The notes under the pieces are model-generated. The model saw only the letters and a list, made by a program, of their open reading frames with translations. It was not told the DNA's origin and searched no databases. Below, piece by piece: positions 1-11,058 of a DNA stretch of 64,000 nt. The position numbers were made by a program, and so were the translations under genes. Every line of letters begins with the position of its first letter. The stretch's first letter is position 1. Source of the DNA: Jackrogersella multiformis (Eukaryota > Ascomycota > Sordariomycetes > Xylariales > Hypoxylaceae); assembly GCA_902806575.1 (NCBI GenBank), contig CADCXD010000003.1, positions 124,001 through 188,000 on the forward strand, written 5' to 3'.

Positions 1-2014
1 GGTAGGTAGGGATTTGATCTGACAATGAAGAAGTAGCCTTGAGGCAAGGTTATTAACGACCACCAAGTTCTTAGCTTGGTGGAGGCGCCCTGTAATACAA
101 ACCAATGGCCTATGTAAGGAATTCCATTTATCAAGTCTACCGCATCGTTTGATATGACTCTGGCCTCGCAATGGTATACACCGTCTTGAGCAACTAATAA
201 AATTGTACGTACATAGCCTAATCGACGCTCGCTTTGTGCAACTTTTTCGAGACTTTAAGCAATTATTCTCAAATTTAAAGCAATACCTTCACTAGAGACG
301 GCGCCAATGATCATACGGCTGGCGGAAATAACTTGATTAAGAAAGATACGTAATTAGCATGATTTAATGACGGGACGCTACATAATCATCTAAACAGGGA
401 TGTGGTAGTAAGTGCCGACTCGGGGTGCGATGAGGCCACGGAAACGCTAACGCGTTCATGGCACCAGGGAGATAGATACCTCCAGGGCTGGGTACCTTGC
501 ATGCATACCTACCTCATAGGTAGGTATGTATCTTTGGGCACTGCTTAGGTACTTACCAACCTGGTAGGTACCTAATGTACCTAGGTAGGATAAATAAGGC
601 TCTAAGACATCCATTAGATGCGTGCCGGTTTGGCGTCCTCGATGTGCCGTTCAGAGGAATCCAAGGCAGCAGCAGGAATAAACCCCTTACAATCTAGTAC
701 TGAATGTGAGGCTCTCTGAAACAGCACTTCACGGCCCAAAAGTACCTATTCTTAATGATATTTTGATCATTCGGATACCCTATGAGATACTGAGCTCCTA
801 GATCAGCATCCTATATAAGCTGGGCGGATTTCATAGATAGAGGTCATACTAATCCCGTAGGCAGCTTACTGATATTCGGGTTCAGATATATCAAGAAAAG
901 TGCGTCAAAATAATATATATGCCATGTTTTGCGAAATATGCATATAATGCTGACATCCTTCTATGAGTGTTCATGTTGTCAGACAGTGGCTGGGTAGGTA
1001 GCAGGTACCATCACAGATACGATGTGGTGGATATTATGTGATGTTGTATTGTGTACCTACATAGGTAGATAGCGGTTTTATTCTAGAGGAGCGTTTGGAG
1101 CAGCCTATTTAGATGTAAAGGTATAGGTGGACACCACACTGTGAACCTCCGTACCGCACCTTCCATCACATATCTCCGTACCTGCCTGCCTGCTTGGTGT
1201 TTCTCCGTAACTCACCGTGACCCACTCTCCGTAACCGGGGTCCGAAATCCGAGCGATGTTTGGCAAATTCACTTCTTTCAAGTATTTCTGTCTTTCAGCT
1301 AGGTATTACGAGTTTAAATTATTATCACCTTTCAAGACTACCGAGGTACCTAGGTAGGTACACAGTTACTCGAGAGTATCTTGCTTTTGTCATACTAGCA
1401 TAGATGCTGTATGAACGGACAGTTACATTACCACTAGGGATGCTAACCGCCTGCGACCTCTTTCATCAAGCCTTCTTAGCGCTAGACCCACCAATCGTAC
1501 CAGCCATCCCGCCCAATTTCAGCCAGCACGTCATTATCATAGGCAGCTAATCTAGCATCGCAGCATCGGTAGTAACGCGGTGTAGGTAGCTCGTAGTGTT
1601 TTGGCTGGTATTAAGTTTACTCGACAGCGTCGCCCAAGAATTCTGACTTCGTCGAAAAGCTAGCAACCACGCGCGTATTCGACTAACATAGCACTATGTT
1701 AGTAGACGACATGGTTACCGCTCTCTAAGGGAAAAGCTAGGTACCTAGGTAGCTGGAGCATTCGTAATGGGAGACGGCGCCGCTAAGGCATTGTACTAAG
1801 CGGCGGGATACCAACACGCCCATCGCCATCGTAAGGTTCTACAATACCCCCTAATCTAGAACTCCATTTCACTTGGCGCTTACCTACCTAGCTACCTGTA
1901 TAGATTTGTGATTCAACGTAAAAGCTTGTTTTTGTTTTTATTCCAACGACTTCATAACAGCCCTACCTAAGGTACCTAAGACAAGGAATCAAAAATTAGA
2001 ATCAAGAATTGGAA
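1..2014. other. intergenic, no gene seen
   Basis: I see no coding signal on either strand in these two kilobases. The stretch is AT-rich and carries many copies of the TACCTAGGTA palindrome and short AGGT/ACCT runs (about 505-590, 1345-1362 and 1738-1752). Two copies of an 11-base string, GAGACGGCGCC, lie at about 295-305 and 1771-1781. The second sits inside the perfect palindrome CGGCGCCG, a possible Zn2Cys6 site. The left flank of the cluster therefore cannot be defined from this window. Confidence 0.6.
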
Positions 2015-3436
2015 TTAGCCAATCCATCTCATATATTGTTTCCATCCTCGATCTTTCTTCAGCGCATCCAGGTCTTCCTCTGGCAAACATAGATTGATAG
2101 GAATCGCGCCGTTTTCAACTCCGGTAAAAGCGAATGATCCTGGAATCGTTGTCACGTTCGGACGGCGGAAGAACTGCACGCTACCCAAAAATGACCCCCA
2201 GATATCAGGCATGATAAATGATGCCTCATGCGAGTTTCCTACAACGCTAATGGGTGTCGTTGCACCAATGTCAGTGGTTGGATTGTGAATCCCGCCATAC
2301 AACAAGGACGACATGTCGAGTTCGCGGGCCAGGAAGGTCACATAGCTACGCACCCCCCAGGTCGTGTTGGTGGCATTGAGTTCGCGGCGCAACGTCTGCG
2401 CAATGGTCGAGAGCGGTGCTGAAACTACCTGCCCCATGGTAAGACGGGATGCTGCATGGTATACTAGGTGGCCCATATAGCTAAAAGGTACACCCACCGC
2501 TCCACGTCCATCAATGGCCCGGCCAAACTTAGTCGCGGTATTTGTGTCGAACCCACGTGCGAGCCTCACTGCGGTGAGACGTTGCCAATAAAAGGCGCAA
2601 ATCACGTCGTTATCGGATACAAGCTGGGATGGTGATGACGATGCCAACTTTATAAGCGAAGCCAGGGCCGAGACGGGCAGCTTGAACATGCACCATTTAG
2701 AAGGTGATGTTGGAGAGGCCGGTGCCCAGTCTTGAGGCCGTCGCAGGTGGCCATGGTCCTTGACGGGCTCACCACGCGGGATTAACCGCACCACGCGGCT
2801 ACGATCGCGGTTGGCTTGCTCGAGGTAAGCGGCAGGGATCTCATCGCCGTTTAAGATCATGGCCAGGAGCCGCGCGAATTGCCAGATGCCTGTCCCATCG
2901 ATTATGGTGTGGTGGGCACCGACGTTAAGAATCAGACCACCTCGGATGAAGTTAGCCTGTACCGAGACAACCGGCACGGGGCCGACGATTCCGTGGTGCT
3001 GCGGTAGGCTCGGCCAGGGGGCCAGGATCTTGCCATCTAACATTCCACTAGGTGCTCCGGCACGGTTCAGCTGTGCCATTGGGGGTATCAGGTCATCACA
3101 GTCTCTGACGCGCACGATATTGTTGACCGGAGCGTCGGCGGGCCACGGCGCTGGTTTTAAGATATCGGAGGTGCCTGGCCCCCGGGATACCTGCACAACT
3201 TGGTGGCCGAGCCAGGGGACTTGAGCCGTCAGCTTGTCGACTGCATCCTGAAGCGCAGCTACGACAGCGTCGCGGGGCGTATCAGGTGAAAGGTGAAAAC
3301 CATATACCACATTGGTGTAGCCGTTAAGGAATGGGAATTGTGATACTACATCCTGATACGACTCCTCGTCCCCATCATTCACTGAATCTGTTGCCAATTT
3401 GGCATGTTCCGGTGTGGTATGGGCGTTCAAATGCAT
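2015..3436 (-). CDS. BAHD/Tri101-type acyltransferase
   Basis: Predicted acyl-CoA-dependent O/N-acyltransferase of the fungal transferase family (PF02458-like, trichothecene 3-O-acetyltransferase group). It has one exon. I start at the ATG at 3436 (473 residues); the frame stays open to 3490 but begins there with TTG, so the N-terminus could also come from an upstream exon I could not join in phase. The catalytic motif HHTIIDG (HxxxDG) is intact at about residue 175. The second family motif, normally DFGWG, is degenerate near the C-terminus (PDIWGSFLG), which is common in fungal members. No signal peptide or membrane segment is visible, so it is probably cytosolic. It is divergently oriented from the Zn2Cys6 regulator across about 1 kb. 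The neighbouring PKS lacks a release domain, so this enzyme is a candidate for off-loading or for acylating the product. The acyl donor and acceptor cannot be read from the sequence. Confidence 0.85.
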   Translation of the reverse strand: MHLNAHTTPEHAKLATDSVNDGDEESYQDVVSQFPFLNGYTNVVYGFHLSPDTPRDAVVAALQDAVDKLTAQVPWLGHQVVQVSRGPGTSDILKPAPWPADAPVNNIVRVRDCDDLIPPMAQLNRAGAPSGMLDGKILAPWPSLPQHHGIVGPVPVVSVQANFIRGGLILNVGAHHTIIDGTGIWQFARLLAMILNGDEIPAAYLEQANRDRSRVVRLIPRGEPVKDHGHLRRPQDWAPASPTSPSKWCMFKLPVSALASLIKLASSSPSQLVSDNDVICAFYWQRLTAVRLARGFDTNTATKFGRAIDGRGAVGVPFSYMGHLVYHAASRLTMGQVVSAPLSTIAQTLRRELNATNTTWGVRSYVTFLARELDMSSLLYGGIHNPTTDIGATTPISVVGNSHEASFIMPDIWGSFLGSVQFFRRPNVTTIPGSFAFTGVENGAIPINLCLPEEDLDALKKDRGWKQYMRWIG

Positions 3437-4520
3437 GAGAGCAGTATATAGTGGCTGGATCGAGTACAAGTACTGTTCTCTGAAGTTCAAACGTGTATGT
3501 AAGATGCGGACAAGGCGGTAGACTAACCACAGACGCTCCTCTGACCATAATTATACCTTGATACGATACGATACGATCACCTCCTCGGTATAGAAAGTCC
3601 GACTGGTCTTATCCAATAAAGCAAGAGAAGTATTGAATCGATCTGTGAATAATTAGGATACATCTGATAGCCTATACCCATCCAGAACGATTTACTGGCC
3701 GGGAAATATTCCGCGCCTCGACTCTGCTACTCTGCTTCTCTTGCCATCATAACTCTCCCACCAAAGGCTTGCTCGGCAGGCGGCGGTGGTGCATATTGGG
3801 GCATTGCGCCACCAATGTATCGTGAATACCATGGAGTTCAGATCATTCAAGTAGGTAACCTCGCGGCTGATACTTACTCCCACGATTTAGAAGTATCTGG
3901 TGTCTGGGACGAGCTCGGAGTATCATCCAAGCCGGATTGAATGAACATGAAAGAGACCTTCACAAGCCTGCAGCCACAATCATCAACCCACATCTCACTC
4001 AACCCATCTGAAATTATCTTGTGCTGGGTGCGTCATCCCATCCCGTCGTTCTTGTTTACCCGAACTATATCGTGCGCATCTATTACCTAGTAGCAGGTGT
4101 ATGATTAGGAGGGCACATTGGTCATACGTGTGAGAGCTTGGTAGTTTCTGCAAGGTCAACTTACTGCATATTGGGTGATGTGCACATACCTACTACTAAG
4201 TACCTGGTATCTCGTCTTATGTAGTCCTGTTTGCTCCCACTCCCTCGGGTCGGCGGGACATGTCGAAAGAAAAAGAAAAATGTGCCTCGGATTTCGGTGT
4301 CTCAACTCCGGTTGTGCAAATACCAAGACTGGTCCGTAGATATCCATAGATTCTATGGATGTTTCTTCAATGTTACCTCTCTTCTAACACATTTTCCCTT
4401 AATTTGTAATTATCAACGCCCACGTATATCACCCCTGGCACAAAGGTCTTGTCGGGCACGGACCTCCGCCCTCCGCTTGAATAACTCCAGCTTGCATTCC
4501 ATATCCGGCCGAGTCACATC
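3437..4520. promoter_or_regulatory. divergent promoter region
   Basis: About 1 kb separates the acyltransferase (leftward) and the Zn2Cys6 regulator (rightward), so it should hold both promoters. A small direct repeat, (GATAC)3 followed by GAT, lies at about 3560-3575. On the leftward strand an AT-rich TATAATTAT string sits at about 3547-3555, some 110 bases upstream of the chosen acyltransferase start. Short frames here lack coding character. Confidence 0.5.
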
Positions 4521-6700
4521 ATGGACACCGCAAGGCGTCCGGGCCATTCGGCACCGTACGGTCAAGCATGTTTACATTGTTTCAAGTCTAAGTGCAAATG
4601 TGTCTCTCGGTTGGACGGCGATGGCTGCGAGAGGTTAGTTAGCTTGGCCAATTTTTATAGTCCTCTACTAAGTCATCATCCAGATGCCATCGTCTCAATA
4701 AGCAATGTCGTCCCTCAGACTCGCTTCGCAAACGCAATGCACAAAAAAATCAAAACTCAACGGCCAGGATTGCGCAGCTCGAAGGAAAACTCGAAGGTCT
4801 CGTCTCACTCTTGCAGACCGTTGCCAAGTCTCCCGATTCGTCCGATTCATTGCGTAAGGTACTTGACGAAAGCTTAGCCGGCCATAACCAACCGGGCGCG
4901 GAGCCTCAGATCTCCACGCCAATTTCGATCTCCAGCAATGTCACTAAGTTTCCTTCCGCCGCCGACACTGACGATACTACGGCTAGTTCACCATTAGCAA
5001 CCTCGTATTCGTTAGGGGTTGGTAGCTCGTCTAACGTTGACTATTCCTTTGAGCCGTCAGCTGACGAAGCTGACGCGTACCTCACCACCTTCCGCACTCA
5101 AATGCTCAAGAACCTAGCCTTTATTCATATCCCCCCAGACATAACGGCGCGCCAGTTACGCGAAACACGACCGTTCTTGCTCCGGGCCATTGTCGCAGTC
5201 GCGTCGCCTTCCACAAGTCAAAAGATAGCGCGCGGGAGAGAGCTGAAGCAAATTCTAGCTCAGAATGCTCTTGTTGAAAATCAGTCGAGCCTCGACCTTC
5301 TCCTTGGCCTCCTCACATACGTAACCTGGGGCTGGGATACCTTTCTAAACAAATCCGGCACCCTGTCTCGCCTCCTTATGCTGGCCATATCGATCATAGG
5401 CAATCTCCATCTAAACAAACCGCTACCTCAAGACGTGCATATGATTGGGCCTCTCACGCCGGGCTTTGCAAATGGTCACACATGTGAAATCGAAGAACCA
5501 GAACGTCGACATCTAGAGAGGCAGCGAGCCGTACTGGGCTGTTTCCTTCTAAGTTCCTTGTTTGTCTCCTTCGCCCAATTCCAACCCTGAGCGTCCTCGT
5601 ACAAGTCCCTATTTCCAAGTTTTACTGAATCTAGTAGTTAGAATAGCTAACTGATATAACGTAATTGCAATTTACTAGTATCTCGTCTTACTATGCGCAG
5701 ACGGATGCTATGCGTTGGACACCTCAGATGGAGGAGGCGCTTCATGCCATTGCTTCCAACAAGGAATGTCCATCTGATCAGACATTTGCGCTGCAAGTCC
5801 GTCTGCAGCTGCTCGCGCAACGAACCGTCCATATCCGAGAGCAGCAAGAGATAAATAACAGTCATGTAGCCACGACACCTATTCCGGTCTTTCTTTATCT
5901 CGGTGCATTACGGACACAATTAAGAGAGCTCAGAGAGTCAATATCTCCATGGTTTGAACAACAAGGTAAGTGTACGGCATTGAAATGCAGTGTATCAGCT
6001 TTAGTGTTCCAGATCCTCGAAACCAGATCACATATATAGGATGCTAATACACGTGCCATATGGCGTTACGATAGAAATCCTGATTGCACATGCGCATTAT
6101 ATCGATCTCTGCATAAATGAGGCAGCACATACAGCAAACTCAGACGCGCCATTGCTTACTACACCTTTTATCGGCAACAGCGGCTACATATCTGGCTTTA
6201 AACGTTTGGAGTGTCTATGGCGGTCCGTGGACGCCATCAAGTCCTGGCTAGACATCTTCTTTGCTTTATCCCCTTCAGTATTGAGAGGTCTCTCGTTTCC
6301 TTTCTGGGCACAAAAAGCACGGTGTGTTGTGATCCTTTACCGGCTGTCCACTCTCGAAGACCCGGCATGGGACCGCAAGGCTGTACGTGAGGCGGTGGAT
6401 CTGCTTCCAGTGCTTGACCATATAGCTGAAAAGCTCGAGCAAGCTAGCCGCGAGCTCAGCGAACAGTCCAACGACGACATATTTATGCAAGTCTCTAGGC
6501 TAATGCGAATGTTTCAGGCGTGGGCTAGTACCAAGATGACCCCGGCGGAAACTGGGGAGGAACCTGCTGCTTGGGCATTAGGCGATGCTGCAACCAACTC
6601 AGGAGGCAGCAATGTGGATCATGATCAGGATCATATGATGCAATTTTTCGACTTCGCGAACGATAGGTGGTGGGAGGAGTTCTCGGCTAGTTTTAAGTGA
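4521..6700 (+). CDS. Zn(II)2Cys6 transcription factor
   Basis: Fungus-specific binuclear zinc cluster regulator, probably the pathway-specific activator of this cluster. Exons by hand-splicing: 4521-4633, 4684-5559, 5679-5965, 6075-6700 (introns 50, 119 and 109 bases; 633 residues). The DNA-binding domain is split by intron 1. Joining exons 1 and 2 gives C-x2-C-x6-C-x8-C-x2-C-x6-C over residues about 16-47, the full set of six zinc ligands. A basic linker (SLRKRN) and a short heptad-like coiled coil (IAQLEGKLEGLVSLLQ) follow, as in dimeric regulators. The middle region carries a fungal-regulator signature ending LLSSF-ISSYYAQTDAMRW, recovered only after splicing intron 2 (GTTTGT donor, ACTAG acceptor). 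Intron 3 has a GCTAATAC branch site at about 6043. It faces the PKS and the pump and diverges from the acyltransferase. Confidence 0.85.
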
Positions 6701-7535
6701 CCCCGTAATCATATTTGAGGTCCTATCACGTCTGGCATCAGGTAATATGGGCAGCCAATGACCACTGTATCTTAGGATATCAATCATATCCGTGTCTTAA
6801 TACGAAAGGGCTGCCTTCAGGTAGTATACATAGAATCTCGGAAAGAGTGTGTATATAGGTAGGTTAGGTAAAAAAGACTTCCCTTAATTCATAATGCTGA
6901 TATTACAACCAATGCATAATACAAGCATCATACAGTATCTTTCAAAATTTATAATAGTTTATATATTTGGTGATATCGATACTGTTACCGGTATTATCGT
7001 CTGGTTCAAGTTAATATTTATTTTTACTACTACATTGTATTTACAAAGATGGTCCTTATAAGTATAAAATACACGAGCCTCTTATTTACCTTACCTACCT
7101 ACCTAGGTGGGTAACCTAAATAGGAGGTAGGTATGCGAACAGGTCTTGCTACGAAGTCTCTAATTGAAACCAAACCGCAATGAAGAATATCCACCTGGGC
7201 ACCTGGTAATTACCTACCCTAGGTAGGTATCCAATGCCCATGCTTCATTAACAAAGAGCAAACAATTTCGGGCGACTACCTACATAGGTAGGTAAAGTAT
7301 TGGACCGGATTTCGTTGCTCCGGCGCCGAATATGATGACTACCTACCCAGGTAACTATCGGACTCCGAGACACTACACAACCTTAGCATGTTGCGTGGTC
7401 AAGGCAACAGATTAAATGAAGTGGAAAAAGTAAACTTTTCATTACGAACTAAATAATATGCTCCGTGTTCTTCCATGAAATAATTCGGTTAACATTGATC
7501 CTACCTAAGAGTCGCGATTGTTCGAGTTACTTCAC
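6701..7535. other. intergenic, promoter of MFS gene
   Basis: AT-rich spacer between the regulator and the MFS gene with several TACCTAGGTA-type palindromes (about 7098-7112, 7212-7228 and 7280-7292). The perfect palindrome CGGCGCCG at 7321-7328 lies about 210 bases upstream of the MFS start and is a candidate Zn2Cys6 operator; the same 8-mer occurs at 1775-1782. No gene is seen. Confidence 0.45.
7321..7328. promoter_or_regulatory. candidate Zn2Cys6 operator CGGCGCCG
   Basis: A perfect palindrome with inverted CGG half-sites and a 2-base spacer, upstream of the cluster efflux gene. Zn2Cys6 proteins typically bind inverted or direct CGG triplets. Assignment to the neighbouring regulator is inference only. 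Confidence 0.3.
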
Positions 7536-9698
7536 ATGCGCGACATGGCAGCAAGTCTTCATTCGCTCGAAGCGGCAACAATTTCCGAGAAAGGCTTTTC
7601 AGACGCGTCCGGAGACGCGACGGCAAGGGAGAACATAAATTCGAGGAATCTATCGGCGCCTAACTCCCTTCAAAACGAAGGCGTCGCAGAGAAGAGCCCG
7701 GCAGAGGAGCACCAAGGATTTCATCCTGAATACTTGACGGGTATTAAGCTCATCTTGATTCTTGCACCAATCACTCTTGTCTATTTCCTTCTGATGCTGG
7801 ATGGTTCCATCATCTCTACGGCAATTCCTTCTATCACCTCAGAGTTCAATTCTCTATTGGACATCGGTTGGTACGTACTTAACTATCAAGACCCATTTCT
7901 AGAATAAGTGAATTGACTGTGATCTCAGGTATGGCAGTGCTTATTCGCTTGCCAGTTCGGCATTTCAGCCCCTGAGCGGCAAGATCTACACTCACTTTTC
8001 TACCAAGGCAAGTATATCTGGCTACCGCTCGAATGCGTAACCCCTGAGTATCCGCCATAGTTCAAGGGTATACCATCTGGTAAAGCAACCGAGCCATATG
8101 CTGATCTTATCTACGTAGTGGTGTTTTCTAACCTTCTTCCTCATCTTTGAGTTGGGGTCCGTGCTTTGTGGTGCCGCTCAATCATCAGTGATGCTGATCG
8201 TGGGACGGGCCATTGCCGGCTTGGGCTCTTCGGGCCTGGCAAATGGTGTTTTAACGATCATATCAGTTTCGATGCCACCACATAGACAACCCCTATTTAT
8301 GGGCATCAATGTTGGACTTGGTCAGATCGGCATTGCCTGTGGCCCTTTGATCGGGGGAGCCTTTACCGAGTACGCGTCGTGGCGCTGGTGTACGTCGTTC
8401 CTGTTGTTCTTTCTACCACCCCTTTCATATACGGGCATTTGGACATATATTTCTCCACTGAAAAGAAAATTAACTCTGTCGTCTTTAGGCTTTTATGTCA
8501 ACCTCCCCTGTGGAGCCATGGTTGCCGCAATGCTCCTATTTCTACACGTCCCTGAGGCCATTCCGAAGTCACCCGCCCTCGAAGTCCTCGGCAAGGCGAT
8601 TGGCTCGCTGGATCTGCTAGGCTTCATACTCATCGCTCCGACCGCCATTATGTTCTTTCTAGCGCTGCAGTACGGAGGCAACCAGTATCCATGGGATAGC
8701 TCTGTAGTTATTGGTTTATTTGTCGGGGCTGCGGTCATGTTCGCTCTGTTTCTGGCATGGGAGCACCACCAAGGGGATGAGGCTATGTTGCCATTCTCCA
8801 TGCTCCGACAGCGGGTTATTTGGTCTGCCTCAGGAACCATGTTTTTCTTCATGGGCGCGATGTACACTGCCAACTATTACCTCCCGATTTATTTCCAGTC
8901 GATTCTAGACGATTCTGCACTGATGAGTGGAGTGCACGTCCTACCGACCATCATACCACAGGTTATAGTTGCCATGTCGGTAGGGATCCTCGGTGAGTCT
9001 TGTCAATACGGGATAGATTATTTTCCATATTTTGGCATTCACTGATTCTATTCGCCCCATTCGTGTAGTTACCAGACTCGGATACTATTTACCGTGGATT
9101 GCAGTTGGAACGGCGGCGGTAACTGTCGCCTATGGTCTTCTCTCGCTTCTCTCTCCCACAACGCCTACCAAGGATTGGATCGGGTACCAAATTCTGTACG
9201 GTGTTGGTTGCGGAGGCTCATGGACGATAGTAAGTAACGCAACATACTTCTCTCCCCTACCAAGCATATCAACTGATTACCATTGGAAAGGCTTATGTCG
9301 CAATTCAAAACACGATCCCGCGTGCACAAATCTCCATCGCCATGGCAATCCTGATATTTTCCCAAAACCTCGGCGGTGCAGTGTTCCTCATTGCAGCCCA
9401 GACCATCTTCAGCAACTGCTTGCGAGAGCAGATTGAGCAACGTGTGCCGGGTGTCGACGCTGAACAGATCATTGCGGCTGGCGCTAGGTCGATTCGCCAA
9501 TTGGTCTCGGGGGAGCAGCTCGCGGGTGTTCTTCAAGCTTACAGCACGAGTATCAACAATGTTATGTATCTAGGAGTCGGGGTTTCAGGGGTAGCCTTCG
9601 TATTGTGCTGGGGTCTAGGATGGAAGGATATTAGGGTGAAGAAAGAGGTCAATGCATCCCCAGCAAGGGATGAAGAAGCAGCCAGAATAGATACATAG
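7536..9698 (+). CDS. MFS efflux pump, 14-TM DHA type
   Basis: Major facilitator of the drug:H+ antiporter 14-spanner group, the type usually found as the exporter of fungal metabolite clusters; plasma membrane. Exons: 7536-7870, 7929-8007, 8119-8389, 8489-8992, 9069-9229, 9291-9698 (585 residues). A hydrophilic N-terminus of about 70 residues precedes TM1, which contains LDGSIISTAIPSI, the family's motif D1. Further family signatures are GRAIAGLGSSGLANG and YASWRWCFYVNLPCGA; the latter is formed only after removing intron 3. Two unusual introns: intron 2 (8008-8118) appears to start with GC (AAG|GCAAGT) and end TAG, and intron 3 (8390-8488) is 99 bases with no stop in frame, so retention would add 33 residues. 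I start at ATG 7536; ATG 7545 is an alternative. It lies between the regulator and the PKS on the same strand. Confidence 0.9.
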
Positions 9699-11058
9699 TT
9701 AAAGGGTTGGAGGTGGCTGTAGTTGGACAAAATGATATGCCAAATACCTAGTCACAAAATCACTATTAAACGGTATCACCAAGATAAGCATTGGGTTGAG
9801 ATATTTAGCCATATTCTAATTCTCCTGAGTTATGCTAAGAATTACTCCAAATATATTTACATATTGCTATTCTGCCTCATTGTAGATATTGTCGAAGTCA
9901 TTGAGATATTTCCTGGAGTTGTGTCTCTAAGCTAGGTAATTATCCACACAGCAGGATATCTTAGAACTGTCTTGCAATGCCTTGTGTGACAAGGGCAATA
10001 GGGCTTGGAACTGTAGTTCAAATTCGAGTAATAATTCTCTATGGTCTTAAGGTCCTTGCCTTCTATCTCTTCTTGCGAAGCGAGGCGTAATGACCTATAT
10101 GTATACAATCTGAATATCTCCTTAAGCGCCGTTGGCGCCCTCTTAATCCTGTTGGTTCAGTCTTACATATATTGATCAAGTCTTCTGATTAACCTCATCC
10201 AATAGCTCTGTTTCATAAGTTCCAACACATCTCGTATTTACCAACTTGCATGCATATATTGATCATACTCTGCTTCGTGGAGCCTATCCGTATGACACCT
10301 TGTCTCTTGTGCCGCCCGATTCTTTTTCTCCTACCTAGGTATTCAGAACTTTATATCGTTTAGTATCTTGGGATATCATCAAAATAAACAAAGAAAGCAC
10401 ATATATGATGTAAGTAACCATACCACTATTAACTATCACCAGAGTAATAGATATATATTCCATGTGCAAATAACACGAGGTGGCAGCCATAAGGAGATCG
10501 GAAGAGATTTCCCAACATAGAGCCGGTTAATTCACCTACGTAAGCCAACAAAGAAAAAGGGGAAGATCCCAAAGTTATTACCTTAAGGGCAAATTAATAC
10601 AAATGTTTCTACTCTGGTAACTGAACATACTCAGACCGGACTTTCTTTTCTTCGCCAATCCACAGCTACCACAGCTACCACTTCAACGAGTAAGATTACG
10701 GACTAATAAAATTTAGACGTTGAAAATAGCGTCTCCGACGGACTAATAAAATTCAAACGGTGACAGTCTCAAGCACAGGTATTGTTACTCTTGCAGTTAA
10801 TTAAGTAATGGGAAGATGATTATCTCCGACTCATATCCATGTTAAATAGATCATAGCTGAGTATGTATACGTAATATAGTAGTCTCGTCTTAATATGAGT
10901 TTCCTGTGCTGATTCTCTATACACGCACCTGAACTTGGAAAAGCATTCAACATAACATAGTAAATCTAATTTGAGTAGAGCCTACGTCTGGAATCTTATC
11001 TGCCTGTATAACACCTACCTCTCAATCGACGAGGAGCTAGGACACCCCGTAAGGCACA
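9699..11058. promoter_or_regulatory. intergenic, PKS promoter region
   Basis: About 1.36 kb, AT-rich, with no convincing gene. The PKS-proximal part holds a 16-base perfect direct repeat (entered separately), a shorter CCACAGCTA-type duplication at about 10664-10682, and a TATA-like TGTATAAC at about 11005, some 54 bases before the PKS start. Confidence 0.5.
10698..10753. repeat. 16-bp direct repeat in PKS promoter
   Basis: ACGGACTAATAAAATT occurs at 10698-10713 and again, identical, at 10738-10753, exactly 40 bases apart and about 310-360 bases before the PKS start. Each copy begins with a CGG-containing string (ACGGAC), as would suit a zinc-cluster regulator bound twice on the same helix face. 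The copies are visible directly; the regulatory role is inference. Confidence 0.5.

Noticed and set aside
9723..9935. 70-codon frame after the MFS gene
   Set aside because: Ile/Tyr/Lys-rich translation typical of AT-rich 3' flanking DNA; no homology recognised.
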